A DNA stretch of 8,740 bases from Desulfomonile tiedjei. GTDB lineage: Bacteria > Desulfobacterota > Desulfomonilia > Desulfomonilales > Desulfomonilaceae. Location of the stretch: assembly GCA_020718965.1 (NCBI GenBank), contig DYRE01000081.1, positions 1 through 8,740 on the forward strand, read 5' to 3'. The translations under genes were made by a program, and so were the position numbers. Of the stretch, positions 1 through 5,617 are shown piece by piece. The notes beneath the pieces were generated by a model, which ran no database searches, was not told where the DNA came from, and worked only from the letters and a program-made list of their open reading frames with translations. Position 1 is the first letter of the stretch. The number at the start of each line of letters is the position of its first letter.

Positions 1-462
1 ACCAAGGTCCGTGAGAAGAGTGTGCGAGGCCAAAATCGTTTCAGCGTCTGTCAGCGGGGAATCATCACCCATAGTCTCGGCGTTGATCTGAAAAAACTGC
101 CTGAATCTTCCCTTGGATGGTCTTTCCCTACGAAACATTGGTCCGATGGTGAAGAGTTTCAGAACCGGCTCACGCCTCAGCATCGAATGTTCAACAACCG
201 CCCGCAATATTCCAGCGGTTGCTTCAGGACGCAAACTAAGTGACTCAGAGCCGATGTCTTCAAACGTGTACATTTCTTTTTCGACTATGTCAGTTGTCTG
301 ACCGATCCCTCGCTGAAAAAGTTCGGTTTTTTCCATAATTGGAGTGACAATCTCGCGAAATCCGAACCGTTCTAGACAGTTTCTAGCTTTGTTGACGATA
401 AAAGCCCACTTCAGGGATTGATCAGGCAAGATATCATGAAAGCCTTTGATCAAATTAATCAT
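1..462 (-). CDS. hisS: Histidyl-tRNA synthetase, N-terminal 154 codons (cut by left edge)
   Basis: Class II aminoacyl-tRNA synthetase that charges tRNA-His with histidine in the cytoplasm. The 154 visible residues begin MINLIKGFHDILPDQ, matching the family's N-terminal 'G..DILP' signature. They continue through DIVEKEMYTFED (58-69) and the histidine-pocket segment SLRPEATAG (76-84). Motif 2 follows at about 106-125, with IGPMFRRERP and then GRFRQFFQ, where the family usually has FRHERPQKGRYRQFHQ. The reading frame is open to base 1, so the rest of the catalytic domain and the anticodon-binding domain lie outside the window. The ATG at 462 is preceded by AGGA seven bases upstream and begins exactly where homology starts. 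It lies 186 bases beyond the metW stop on the same strand. A promoter-like sequence in that gap suggests independent transcription. Identification is secure. Confidence 0.97.
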   Translation of the reverse strand, partial: MINLIKGFHDILPDQSLKWAFIVNKARNCLERFGFREIVTPIMEKTELFQRGIGQTTDIVEKEMYTFEDIGSESLSLRPEATAGILRAVVEHSMLRREPVLKLFTIGPMFRRERPSKGRFRQFFQINAETMGDDSPLTDAETILASHTLLTDLG

Positions 463-509
463 GACGAAATCCTAGCCCGTGGGCGGGTCTTTAGATCAAC
501 TCTTGACAT
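459..509 (-). CDS. Possible 16-codon leader ORF overlapping the hisS start
   Basis: An ATG at 509 opens a 16-codon frame, MSRVDLKTRPRARISS. Its TGA stop shares bases with the hisS ATG (ATGA overlap, 462-459), a layout typical of translational coupling. AAGGAG (518-513) precedes it, but only three bases separate it from the ATG, which is short for an efficient ribosome site. The peptide has four arginines and no histidine, so it does not resemble a classical histidine attenuator peptide. If the promoter at 548-519 is real, the transcript would start inside or after AAGGAG and this ORF would be nearly leaderless, so the two readings conflict. It may be a chance ORF. Confidence 0.25.
   Translation of the reverse strand: MSRVDLKTRPRARISS
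474..490 (-). promoter_or_regulatory. Small GC-rich hairpin directly upstream of the hisS ribosome site
   Basis: The minus-strand RNA AGACCCGCCCACGGGCT can fold with CCCG (487-484) paired to CGGG (479-476) over a four-base loop. AG/CT pairs extend it past one bulged A. The hairpin abuts the AGGA (473-470) that serves hisS, so its folding could affect initiation, and a ribosome crossing the 509-459 ORF would melt it. It is short and could be incidental. Confidence 0.3.
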
Positions 510-518
510 AAACTCCTT

Positions 519-548
519 ATTCTATTTCACGAACAGATTGTAGGTCAA
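519..548 (-). promoter_or_regulatory. Candidate sigma-70 type promoter for hisS
   Basis: On the minus strand a TTGACC box (548-543) is followed after 18 bases by TAGAAT (524-519). Each box differs from consensus at one position. Transcription would begin near 512, giving a leader of roughly 50 bases before the hisS ATG. It lies in the gap between metW and hisS, where a separate promoter is expected. The prediction comes from sequence only, and the 18-base spacer is slightly long. Confidence 0.4.
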
Positions 549-648
549 GCACAATCTTAAATCGTTTTAACAGAGCAGGAAGCTGGACATGGATATTGAA
601 TCTGAGTCATTTGAGGCGGGTAATTTAGCTATTCAAGTCAGGTCAGAG

Positions 649-1290
649 CTAGAGGCTGGAATGCTGAGCTGAGATCTGAACACAGCCCCAATCAGCCCTA
701 AGATTTGGGAAGAAAAGTCGGGGTTTAGGCTCGTTCTTGATAATGAAAAATTCTCTTTCGATTTTTCCGCCAATGTCACATACGAAATGCCTGAAATCTT
801 GAATTGTTATTCTGTGAATGTCTGGTGAACTGTACCATGGCAGAGGAAAAGTCCGAACCAGCGGAGTCCTTCCTGTCAAAAGATACTCAAGCCTTATCTT
901 CCACTGACCAAAATTGGGGAATGCAATTATGGATTTGGAACCCACCCTCAACATTTCACGAACGAGATGCTCGGGTCTGGCCAATTGCTGAACTGTTCTA
1001 CTCAGTACCACATACTCGTAGCTCAAGTCTGGAAATCCCTCAAGACCATAATCCAAATCAAGGGTCATGACCCTGATGCCTCTTTCGGTACAGCGCATAA
1101 CCTTTTCCTGATCGAGTTCGACTCCACAGCCTTCAACGTCTTTTTCATCACGCAACCGGGCTAACAAAGTTCCCGAACCGCATCCGAGGTCTAGGACCCT
1201 TGTGCCCGGAGTTATCAAATCAATTATGATGTTGAATCCGGCCTCGAACTCATGGAAAGGGGTACGAATCTCTTGCGTCTGGTCAGACAC
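649..1290 (-). CDS. metW: MetW, methyltransferase-fold methionine biosynthesis protein
   Basis: The 213-residue protein has a class I SAM-methyltransferase fold: VLDLGCGSG (32-40) is the nucleotide-binding glycine loop and an acidic segment GVELD (56-60) follows. FPNFGQW (124-130) and the signature PWYSSPDIHRITIQDF (about 151-166) are hallmarks of MetW rather than general methyltransferases. Length is normal for the family. MetW is regularly encoded next to metX, and in some proteobacteria it is reported to be needed for full MetX homoserine transacylase activity; its own methyl acceptor is not established. The start is a GTG at 1290 inside the end of metX, giving an 8-base overlap (GTGTCTGA). 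The upstream GAAAGG is distant, so translation probably depends on ribosomes finishing metX. Identification is firm; exact biochemical role is inferred from the family. Confidence 0.95.
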   Translation of the reverse strand: MSDQTQEIRTPFHEFEAGFNIIIDLITPGTRVLDLGCGSGTLLARLRDEKDVEGCGVELDQEKVMRCTERGIRVMTLDLDYGLEGFPDLSYEYVVLSRTVQQLARPEHLVREMLRVGSKSIIAFPNFGQWKIRLEYLLTGRTPLVRTFPLPWYSSPDIHRITIQDFRHFVCDIGGKIEREFFIIKNEPKPRLFFPNLRADWGCVQISAQHSSL

Positions 1291-2422
1291 CCTTTAAGAA
1301 ACCTTTCACAATTCTTGTCATGTTAGGCATTCCCTGAGGAACCAGGAAAGAGTCATGTCCATATGGCAAATCCATCTCTACAAAAGAAACATGTTTCTTG
1401 GAAGCCTGTAAGGCTCGCACTATATCCAGTGACATCGATGTAGGATAAAGCCAGTCTGAAGTAAATGACACAATCATCATTTTACCCTTTATTTCTTTGA
1501 AAGCGGACGCCAAATCGCCATACTCCCTCACGAGGTCAAAATAATCAATGGCCTTGGTTATAATTATATATGAATCTTCGTCGAATCTTGCCATGAAAGA
1601 GCTGCCTTTATGCTGAAGATAGGATTCGATTTCAAATTCTCCTCCAATACCCTGGTTTTCTCCGAGGCTGTAGGTCGTCCCGTCCATGTCACGTAGTTTT
1701 CTTTTTCTTCCAAATTTTGCCTGCATTGTCTCTTCTGAGAGATAGGTGATATGCCCAATCATCCTTGCCACGGCCAAGCCACGCCCCGGTTTATAAAAAC
1801 CACTGTTCAGGTCGTCGGATTTTGCCGGAGAGGCTGGATCACAATATATGGCGTTTCGACTTACCCAGTTGAACGCAATGCCCTGTGGAGAGAGACGAGC
1901 TGTAGCCGCAATCACGACCGCGGACTTCAATTTATCTCCGTAACCGCATGCCCATTCAAGAGCTTGCATGCCACCCATTGATCCACCTATGACCGAATGA
2001 AGTTTTGAGATTCCCAATTTTTCAATGAGCATGACCTGGACATTGACCATATCTCTTATGGTGATCTGGGGAAAGGTTCGCCCATATGGTTTGCCAGTGT
2101 CAGGATTGACGCTGGTAGGTCCCGTAGTTCCTTTGCATCCGCCAAGACAGTTGGAACAGATCACAAAATATTTGGTTGTGTCAATCCCTTTACCTGGGCC
2201 TATCATTCCGTCCCACCAGCCAATCCTTCCATCAGCGTCCAACCCGGCTGCGTGAGCGTCACCCGAAAGAGCGTGCAAGACAAGAACCGCGTTATCCTTG
2301 CGTTCGTTCAATTCACCATACGTTTCATAGGCTACAATCAATGGGCTCAAATATATACCGGATTGAAGCCGTACCCCTTCAAGCTGTATGGACTGTGTGG
2401 AAACTGTTACCGTTCGATCCAA
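1283..2422 (-). CDS. metX: Homoserine O-acetyltransferase
   Basis: Alpha/beta-hydrolase-fold acyltransferase that transfers the acetyl group of acetyl-CoA to L-homoserine, giving O-acetylhomoserine for methionine synthesis by direct sulfhydrylation or transsulfuration. It is cytoplasmic. The 379-residue length is usual. The nucleophile is Ser148 in GGSMGG (146-151), with Asp323 in TSDWLYP and His356 in YGHDSF completing the triad. The LHALSGDAH region (49-57) and GPTSVNP (101-107) match the homoserine acetyltransferase family. Translation begins at a TTG (2422) preceded by GGGAGGA with good spacing; no in-frame ATG or GTG fits better. It is followed by overlapping metW, forming a metXW operon. 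The upstream metallopeptidase gene ends 102 bases earlier on the same strand and could be co-transcribed. Acyl preference (acetyl rather than succinyl) is inferred from family, not proven by these motifs. Confidence 0.95.
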   Translation of the reverse strand: MDRTVTVSTQSIQLEGVRLQSGIYLSPLIVAYETYGELNERKDNAVLVLHALSGDAHAAGLDADGRIGWWDGMIGPGKGIDTTKYFVICSNCLGGCKGTTGPTSVNPDTGKPYGRTFPQITIRDMVNVQVMLIEKLGISKLHSVIGGSMGGMQALEWACGYGDKLKSAVVIAATARLSPQGIAFNWVSRNAIYCDPASPAKSDDLNSGFYKPGRGLAVARMIGHITYLSEETMQAKFGRKRKLRDMDGTTYSLGENQGIGGEFEIESYLQHKGSSFMARFDEDSYIIITKAIDYFDLVREYGDLASAFKEIKGKMMIVSFTSDWLYPTSMSLDIVRALQASKKHVSFVEMDLPYGHDSFLVPQGMPNMTRIVKGFLKGV

Positions 2423-2524
2423 TGAAATCCTCCCTTTTTTAACTCCCGCACTAAAAAGAAGTGGCTAAAGTTAGCAACAACAGGATGTTCAGGATTCCAC
2501 CACATGGCTGGCCGGCCAGGTTTC
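2423..2524 (-). promoter_or_regulatory. metX upstream region with 12-base palindrome; no riboswitch recognised
   Basis: The 102 bases between the metallopeptidase stop and the metX TTG contain the perfect palindrome CTGGCCGGCCAG (2508-2519), six bases past the stop. In RNA it could fold as a four-pair GC stem, but no U-run follows, so it is not a standard intrinsic terminator. CAGGAT occurs twice, three bases apart, at about 2481-2495. I looked for SAM-riboswitch and MetJ-box-like sequences and recognised none. No convincing -35/-10 pair was found. Confidence 0.35.
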
Positions 2525-4003
2525 TCAGAACGGGGGCATTGTAAGCTCAGATCCACAGAATTTGAACAGGACCTGCTTCAATGAATTTCTGCGTCCTTCA
2601 CTGGCTATTTTCTCCATAAAAGAACCCGCTTCTGAAACTTGATACCAATTTTCCCCAAAAGAATCTTCCAAATATAGTCTGAGAATTTCTGCGCCCGCCC
2701 ATCCCCAAACATATTCCGCAGAATAAAACTCAGATTCCATGTCTATAAGGTATTCATCCGGCTCACATTTGAATCCCGTGGATCGGCGCATCCAGTCGCA
2801 GTAAGGGCTGGGATCCTTAAAATTCCGGCTCTCAAAAAGATCTTTTTCGGCCAGAAATTTGCCTATGTGGCGACGAATCAGCAGCAGCCTTTTTGTCCGC
2901 ATTTCTTCAGTCAGTTTTTCGGCATCCGAAACATCCAATTTGGCTACATCTGTGAGCCACTTTGGATTTTCCAGTAATTGCATAAAAAGAAACGCGAAAG
3001 ATTCATCCAAGGCCGGAGACCTCGTCAATCTTCGATATTCTACCGGAGTTGAGGGGGCGAAACCACTAACAAAATAGGCGTGTCCCATTTCATGTAACAA
3101 CGCCTCCAGATCTATCAAACCACCAATCGGCTTTAGAAGAACACGAACTTCACCGGGTATGTCTACTGGTATGCATATCGCATCGGCATTCCGCCTGTGA
3201 TCGTTTTTTATGTCAACTATGATGTCTTTTCGTTTTTTTAAATCAAGACCTAGCCCTTCCATTGTCTTACCAACAATCTCTTTCATGGCCGAACCAGGAA
3301 AATATTTGTCATATGCGTCAATTCTCATCAGACGAAAGGCGTGGCTTCTGTTGACGTTTTCTAAATCGTTTCCAAGTTTTTTTTCAACCCAGGTCGAGGT
3401 CTTTTGAAAATAAACTTTGTCCGTAGATGACAGGTAATCTATAAAAACGGTTTGCCAGTCTTCGAAGGAGCAAATTCTCCTAAATTGAACGTATTCTGAA
3501 TAACCAGAAAAACCGAATTTTTCTGTGACAGTCTTTTGTGTTACATCCAGGAGACTTAGGAAAATCGGATTCAGTATGGCTCGTGAAAAAATACCCAGTT
3601 CAGATGTCATATCTTCACGAAGTTGATAATTATCCTGTTTTTGCAACCACGGCACAATTTCCAGAGCGGGAATTTTTTCCCCCTGGACGACCATCCTTCC
3701 CTTGTCCATGTAGAACCTTAGCATGTCGGATAAAGAGGAGTTCTCGCGTTCCAGTGTAAGGTCCATACATGCCATCAAAGCGCGTTCAATGCGCTCTCGT
3801 TTTTCATCATTATTTTCACTGCAGGCCATGTCCTTCAATTCGTTCAAGATTCCTACGTCGACCAGTATAGAATCCTCCGGCACAATGTCTGAAAAAGTTT
3901 GGCCCAAGGAGTAGCCCATGCTCTCCTCCAAGGCTAGGATTGCGAGTTGCCTGTATGTTTTCTCAATGGTATTTAAGATTTCGAGATAAGCTGTTTCGTT
4001 CAT
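2525..4003 (-). CDS. M3-like zinc metallopeptidase (HEMGH gluzincin), unassigned subfamily
   Basis: The 492-residue protein has the zinc-peptidase motif HEMGH (304-308). His304 and His308 would be the first two zinc ligands and Glu305 the catalytic base. Glu334 in ALDESFAFLF, 26 residues after the second histidine, is the likely third ligand, a spacing seen in M3 oligopeptidases and related coiled-coil gluzincins. The N-terminal 300 residues look mainly helical. The C-terminal segment FYSAEYVWGWAGAEILRLYL (426-445) resembles the tyrosine-bearing substrate-side region of M3 enzymes. There is no signal peptide or membrane segment, so a cytoplasmic oligopeptidase or carboxypeptidase-like activity is the best inference; substrate is unknown. 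It is shorter than typical M3 oligopeptidases (about 600-700 residues). The ATG at 4003 has GGAG nine bases upstream. Its position before metXW gives no clear functional clue. The fold call is stronger than the family assignment. Confidence 0.78.
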   Translation of the reverse strand: MNETAYLEILNTIEKTYRQLAILALEESMGYSLGQTFSDIVPEDSILVDVGILNELKDMACSENNDEKRERIERALMACMDLTLERENSSLSDMLRFYMDKGRMVVQGEKIPALEIVPWLQKQDNYQLREDMTSELGIFSRAILNPIFLSLLDVTQKTVTEKFGFSGYSEYVQFRRICSFEDWQTVFIDYLSSTDKVYFQKTSTWVEKKLGNDLENVNRSHAFRLMRIDAYDKYFPGSAMKEIVGKTMEGLGLDLKKRKDIIVDIKNDHRRNADAICIPVDIPGEVRVLLKPIGGLIDLEALLHEMGHAYFVSGFAPSTPVEYRRLTRSPALDESFAFLFMQLLENPKWLTDVAKLDVSDAEKLTEEMRTKRLLLIRRHIGKFLAEKDLFESRNFKDPSPYCDWMRRSTGFKCEPDEYLIDMESEFYSAEYVWGWAGAEILRLYLEDSFGENWYQVSEAGSFMEKIASEGRRNSLKQVLFKFCGSELTMPPF

Positions 4004-4379
4004 GTTAGAGGTCTCCAGAACAACAGATATTGCTCATAAAAAGCGCATTTATCACTCAAGTGGCCAATAAGGCAATCTTCAAGTGTTAAAAGATCTCACA
4101 CCTGCCAATTCAAGGCAAGAACCAGCTAAGCGATTCAGGATCTGGACGTAGGACTATCGCACGGGTGTATTCGCGAACGTTGACGGGGTGTTAACAGATC
4201 TGAGTCTCTGTGGTCATTGGTTTATAAGCAGAATAGTGAACACACTTACTATTTAGTGGATACTGAATGCAGACTTGACCAATATTTACCAAGGGTGAAA
4301 AGACAAGGCATCGACTGAGACTTACCACGGAACCGCCTGGAACCATATATAAGTAGTATGACCTAGATGAACACCAAGA
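4004..4379. other. Gene-free stretch between the zinc-finger gene and the metallopeptidase gene
   Basis: These 376 bases contain no coding frame I can support on either strand and no recognisable RNA gene. Part of it must be the 5' region of the minus-strand metallopeptidase gene, but I found no convincing promoter. A short inverted pair ATTGGT (4216-4221) and ACCAAT (4278-4283) is separated by 56 bases, and GGAACC is repeated around 4330-4343. Neither is strong enough to call a site. It may be a decayed gene, but no homologous segment was recognised. Confidence 0.5.
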
Positions 4380-4568
4380 TTATGCCCATTTAGATCGATT
4401 CTGGCCCGAATTCCTATTCAAATTGGATTTTTTCTGATTACGGTTTGAATTCGCCGGTCGTCCACCTCTTTTGTTCATCAAGCATTCCCAGGAGCAATAA
4501 CCGTACACCGAGTAGGTCATCGTCTGGTTTGCAGAATACTCTCTTCCACAGGTCTTACATCTTTCCAA
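4380..4568 (-). CDS. Small YacG-like zinc-finger protein with Asn/Arg-rich tail
   Basis: A 62-residue protein with cysteines at 4, 7, 25 and 29, spaced C-x2-C-x17-C-x3-C. The pattern CKTCG ... YCSWEC resembles small treble-clef zinc fingers such as YacG (CPxCG ... FCSxRC), although the loop is slightly longer and the YacG continuation is not evident. Residues 33-60 form a low-complexity tail rich in Asn, Lys, Arg, Ser and Gln, strongly basic and probably disordered. Binding to nucleic acid or to a protein partner is a reasonable inference, but no function can be assigned. The start is a TTG at 4568, seven bases after AAGGAGG. An in-frame TAA four codons upstream excludes a longer protein, and the next in-frame ATG would remove the first CxxC. 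The strong ribosome site, intact frame and paired cysteines argue for a real gene. Confidence 0.65.
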   Translation of the reverse strand: MERCKTCGREYSANQTMTYSVYGYCSWECLMNKRGGRPANSNRNQKKSNLNRNSGQNRSKWA

Positions 4569-4575
4569 AACATTT
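4562..4575. repeat. Direct repeat copy 1, TTTCCAAAACATTT
   Basis: This perfect 14-base repeat overlaps the start codon and ribosome-site spacer of the zinc-finger gene. On that gene's strand it reads AAATGTTTTGGAAA. The second copy lies 107 bases further upstream of the gene at 4669-4682. The pair could be an operator or a relic of a small duplication. Confidence 0.5.
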
Positions 4576-4668
4576 CCTCCTTATTCGACAAATTAGTTCC
4601 ACGACTTTGAACCAGCCCATCAAAAAATTTGAAACAGGCTTAAAAGTCTGACAATACGCAAACTAAAA

Positions 4669-4682
4669 TTTCCAAAACATTT
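4669..4682. repeat. Direct repeat copy 2, TTTCCAAAACATTT
   Basis: Identical to 4562-4575 and in the same orientation. It sits about 100 bases upstream of the zinc-finger gene start, where a regulator site or promoter would be expected. The flanking bases do not match beyond the 14-mer. Confidence 0.5.
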
Positions 4683-4725
4683 AGAATCTGAGTGAGAACT
4701 TAGTTGGGTCTAAATGGCCTTCAAC

Positions 4726-4756
4726 ATGACCATGTCATCGAAGGCAGCGTCTGCCT
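4726..4756. repeat. Two adjacent inverted repeats
   Basis: ATGAC-CAT-GTCAT (4726-4738) and AGGCAG-CGT-CTGCCT (4742-4756) are both perfect inverted repeats with three-base centres, separated by three bases. They could be dyad binding sites for a regulator or two small hairpins in a transcript. Neither is followed by a T-run on either strand, so they are not intrinsic terminators. Confidence 0.4.
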
Positions 4757-4785
4757 GAGAGTAGCGTGGACTTTTAAAATATAAG

Positions 4786-4797
4786 ACAACTAGTTGT
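4786..4797. repeat. 12-base perfect palindrome ACAACTAGTTGT
   Basis: A perfect palindrome with no spacer, just after an AT-rich run that includes TTTTAAAA (4772-4779). Its size and symmetry suit a dimeric repressor site in a divergent promoter region, but no factor can be named. Confidence 0.4.
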
Positions 4798-4936
4798 TAC
4801 AAAAGATTCGAGTGGCTTATAAATTGCTCGGAAATTTGATCCAGAATCGTCACTAGACCAAAATTATCAATTACGAACCCGCCTATCAGTAGCCAACTAC
4901 ACATCAATCAATGTAATGCTTGATGGGATGTCTCTC

Positions 4937-4995
4937 AAGACTTGATGTCAACCAGATTCGGTTGGCATTGTTATCATCGGTAAGACCTGATGTCA
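4937..4995. repeat. Near-identical direct repeats AAGAC(T/C)TGATGTCA bracketing a hairpin
   Basis: AAGACTTGATGTCA (4937-4950) and AAGACCTGATGTCA (4982-4995) match at 13 of 14 positions, 45 bases apart. The first copy also forms the 5' arm of a nine-pair stem: 4945-4953 pairs with 4960-4968 around a six-base loop, including one G-U pair. A nearby inverted pair CATCAA/TTGATG (4902-4907 and 4920-4925) shares the TTGATG core. The arrangement suggests regulatory sites or a structured RNA, without direct evidence for either. Confidence 0.4.
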
Positions 4996-5234
4996 TATAA
5001 TGAATCGATAGTTAACAAAAAAATTGTTTCCTTTGACTCAATAAGATATAAAGAGAAGTTTAAAGGTGTTTCAAATTATGTAATGCCTTATAACGGTTCT
5101 GGAAGTTAAAATTTCTGCTGAAACTATTTCAGAGCCATTTTACACAGAGAAAGACGAGGCCAATTTCCGGACATTCGTGATTACACAGAGTGCAAAGTTA
5201 ATAACGCGCTAGTGTCGGATTAGTATTGCAACCG

Positions 5235-5266
5235 GCAACGGATCATACGAGAGGGCTAAACGTTGC
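5235..5266 (+). promoter_or_regulatory. Possible structured leader upstream of rpmI
   Basis: GCAACG (5235-5240) can pair with CGTTGC (5261-5266) across a 20-base loop. A second GCAAC (5228-5232) can compete for the same GTTGC, giving two alternative folds about 47 bases before the rpmI start. In several bacteria rpmI-rplT is autoregulated by L20 binding its own mRNA leader, so structure here is plausible. I did not recognise the known L20-leader or E. coli operator architecture. Confidence 0.3.
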
Positions 5267-5312
5267 GAGTTCAACGGATGTTTCGGGAAGCCAATTCATA
5301 GGAGAGATAATT

Positions 5313-5510
5313 ATGCCAAAAATGAAATCCTGCCGTGGAGCGGCAAAAAGGTTCACGGTTCTTAAAAGTGGGGGAATTAAGAGAAAAAAAGCCTATCATA
5401 GCCATATCCTGACTTCGAAGACAACCAAGAGGAAAAGAGGGCTTAGGCAGTCTTGCTTTATCAGTCCGGAGGACGTGGCCCAGATCAGGAGATTGTTGCC
5501 TTATGGATAA
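5313..5510 (+). CDS. rpmI: 50S ribosomal protein L35
   Basis: L35 is a small, highly basic protein of the large ribosomal subunit. The 65-residue product begins MPKMKSCRGAAKRF, contains SHILTSKTTKRKRGLR (30-45) and ends RRLLPYG, all of which match the family along its full length. The ATG at 5313 has GGAGA seven bases upstream and gives the universal MPKMK start. The frame stays open upstream as far as an ATG at 5226, but that 29-residue extension has no family counterpart and no ribosome site. rplT follows 107 bases downstream. The usual upstream neighbour infC is absent here. Expression may be set by a leader upstream of the gene. Confidence 0.97.
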   Translation: MPKMKSCRGAAKRFTVLKSGGIKRKKAYHSHILTSKTTKRKRGLRQSCFISPEDVAQIRRLLPYG

Positions 5511-5617
5511 TCCCGGTGAGGCGCGTTTTTGTCACGGACGCGTTATAAGCCATGATTAGAAAATTTACGGGACATCGAAAATATATTTTTTGAGTCTAAC
5601 AGTTTAAGGAGTTTATT

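Larger units (their letters stand above)
4569..5312. other. Long divergent non-coding region between the zinc-finger gene and rpmI
   Basis: This 744-base region separates genes read leftward from genes read rightward and must hold the promoters for both sides. Stops are frequent in all frames and I see no supportable protein. One plus-strand frame is open for about 43 codons around 5087-5213, but it has no ATG, GTG or TTG near its beginning and no recognised content. No tRNA, tmRNA, SRP or RNase P signatures were recognised. Several short inverted and direct repeats, listed separately, are concentrated here. infC, which commonly precedes rpmI, is not present even as a recognisable fragment. 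Confidence 0.6.

Noticed and set aside
2423..2524. SAM riboswitch or MetJ sites upstream of metX
   Set aside because: No recognisable SAM-riboswitch core and no AGACGTCT-like boxes are present, and the leader is short.
5087..5213. About 43-codon open frame ahead of rpmI
   Set aside because: It lacks any usual start codon near its beginning and shows no resemblance to infC or another known protein.
5226..5312. Longer rpmI beginning at ATG 5226
   Set aside because: The added 29 residues have no L35 counterpart, while ATG 5313 has a ribosome site and the universal MPKMK start.
4569..5312. tRNA or other standard RNA gene in the divergent region
   Set aside because: No T-loop GGTTCRA-type sequence, acceptor pairing or known RNA signature was seen on either strand.
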